DNA from: Nitrospirales bacterium
GTDB lineage: Bacteria > Nitrospirota > Nitrospiria > Nitrospirales > UBA8639
Reading direction: 5' to 3'
DNA length: 5,898 nucleotides
NCBI GenBank assembly: GCA_021604265.1
Contig: BQIY01000161.1
Location: 1 to 5,898 of the forward strand
Numbering within the stretch: position 1 is the first letter of the stretch; each line of letters opens with the position of its first letter. A program made the position numbers and the translations under genes. Below, one piece after another: positions 5,606 to 5,898 of this stretch. The notes under the pieces were generated by a model. The model saw only the letters and a list, made by a program, of their open reading frames with translations. It had not been told where the DNA came from and made no database searches.

Positions 5606-5874
5606 GCGCGAGGTATTCTTACAAAAAGTTAAAAAAATGAATGTTTCTTAAACCGGTTCTTTGCCCGTCTTATTCGAATCCAACAAGTAAGATACTTAAT
5701 TAAATATAGCTATACATATCTCAAAAATTCACACTATAGATGAACCGCATATTGTGATCATTTATCGGTAATGAAAACGGCTTGCTTGAGGGCGCAAAGC
5801 CAAAGAATATACAAATCCGTCTAATAAGGAGGCAGGGGACAGCACTAACGAACACACTTCCAGGAAAATACCAT
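5606..5874. other. AT-rich divergent intergenic region beside the EAL-HDOD gene
   Basis: This 269-base region should carry the promoter of the minus-strand EAL-HDOD gene and the leader of a plus-strand gene at the right edge. The centre is very AT-rich and contains the perfect palindrome TATAGCTATA (5705-5714). On the minus strand, ACCGATAA (5769-5762) matches seven of eight bases of the flagellar sigma28 -10 element. On the plus strand, 5779-5801 folds as a hairpin ending in GCAAAGCC. TAAGGAGG (5825-5832) looks like a ribosome binding site but has no in-frame start at a suitable distance. No complete gene is seen. Confidence 0.5.
5779..5801 (+). ncRNA. Possible c-di-GMP-I (GEMM)-like leader element, partial match
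   Basis: GGCTTGC (5779-5785) pairs with GCAAAGCC (5794-5801) with one bulged A, closing a loop TTGAGGGC. The 3' strand, GGGCGCAAAGCC, resembles the conserved core GGACGCAAAGCC of the c-di-GMP-I riboswitch, where an upstream GGC pairs with the final GCC. The inner hairpin would be unusually short (three pairs), and the second conserved helix with its G-G-G-U-U-A-C-C-like strand is not evident downstream. It sits in the leader of the possible gene at 5875, next to a c-di-GMP protein gene. I regard it as a candidate only; it may be an unrelated hairpin. Confidence 0.2.
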
Positions 5875-5898
5875 ATGAGAGAAGAGGATCACGACAAC
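5875..5898 (+). CDS. Possible start of a gene cut by the right edge
   Basis: ATG at 5875-5877 opens eight codons, MREEDHDN, before the window ends. AGGA at 5862-5865 lies nine bases upstream and could be the ribosome binding site. Nothing can be said about function; the charged start suggests a cytosolic protein. If real, it would be divergent from the EAL-HDOD gene and would have the hairpin at 5779-5801 in its leader. Confidence 0.35.

Noticed and set aside
5825..5832. TAAGGAGG as the ribosome binding site of a right-edge gene
   Set aside because: No ATG, GTG or TTG follows at a usable distance. The ATG at 5875 is more than 40 bases away and has its own AGGA.

Overview
The window looks like ordinary chromosomal DNA from a free-living Gram-negative-type bacterium. 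It holds no rRNA, tRNA, CRISPR array, transposase or phage gene. My best guess at lineage is a Nitrospira-like member of the Nitrospirota. The guess rests on the style of the cytosolic chlorite-dismutase-family protein and on a 395-residue protein that resembles conserved hypotheticals I associate with that group. It is an inference from memory, not a demonstrated assignment.

Layout, left to right. (1) Minus strand, 820 to the left edge: the N-terminal three fifths or more of a CinA-family protein. It starts at a GTG with a good ribosome binding site and runs off the window before the C-terminal amidase domain. (2) Minus strand, 888-1535: an exported protein of unknown function, directly upstream of cinA in the same direction and probably co-transcribed with it. 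(3) A 237-base divergent intergenic region with a sigma70-like promoter and a perfect 9-bp inverted repeat, which leads into (4) a plus-strand HemQ-like (chlorite dismutase superfamily) protein, 1773-2477. (5) A 349-base gap without a convincing gene, ending in a promoter-like TTGACA element. (6) Plus strand: a very acidic 73-residue protein (2827-3048), then a 395-residue helical protein (3108-4295) with a sigma-region-4-like N-terminus, a coiled-coil/SHOCT-like middle and a second helix-turn-helix-like segment. The two probably form an operon. (7) Minus strand, converging on that pair: an EAL-HDOD protein (4370-5605) that keeps the catalytic residues of cyclic-di-GMP phosphodiesterases but has a degenerate loop 6. 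(8) An AT-rich intergenic region with a small hairpin whose 3' side reads GGGCGCAAAGCC, reminiscent of the core of the c-di-GMP-I (GEMM) riboswitch. It is followed by the first eight codons of a possible plus-strand gene cut by the right edge.

The genes do not form one pathway. The themes are heme maturation (hemQ-like), nucleotide salvage or NAD-repair-type chemistry (cinA), and cyclic-di-GMP-linked regulation (EAL-HDOD, perhaps with the RNA element beside it). I see no clear, complete new system. The items most worth a second look are the HemQ-like active site with Asn at the distal position, the architecture of the 395-residue protein, the near-complete EAL active site in an EAL-HDOD protein, and the GEMM-like hairpin.
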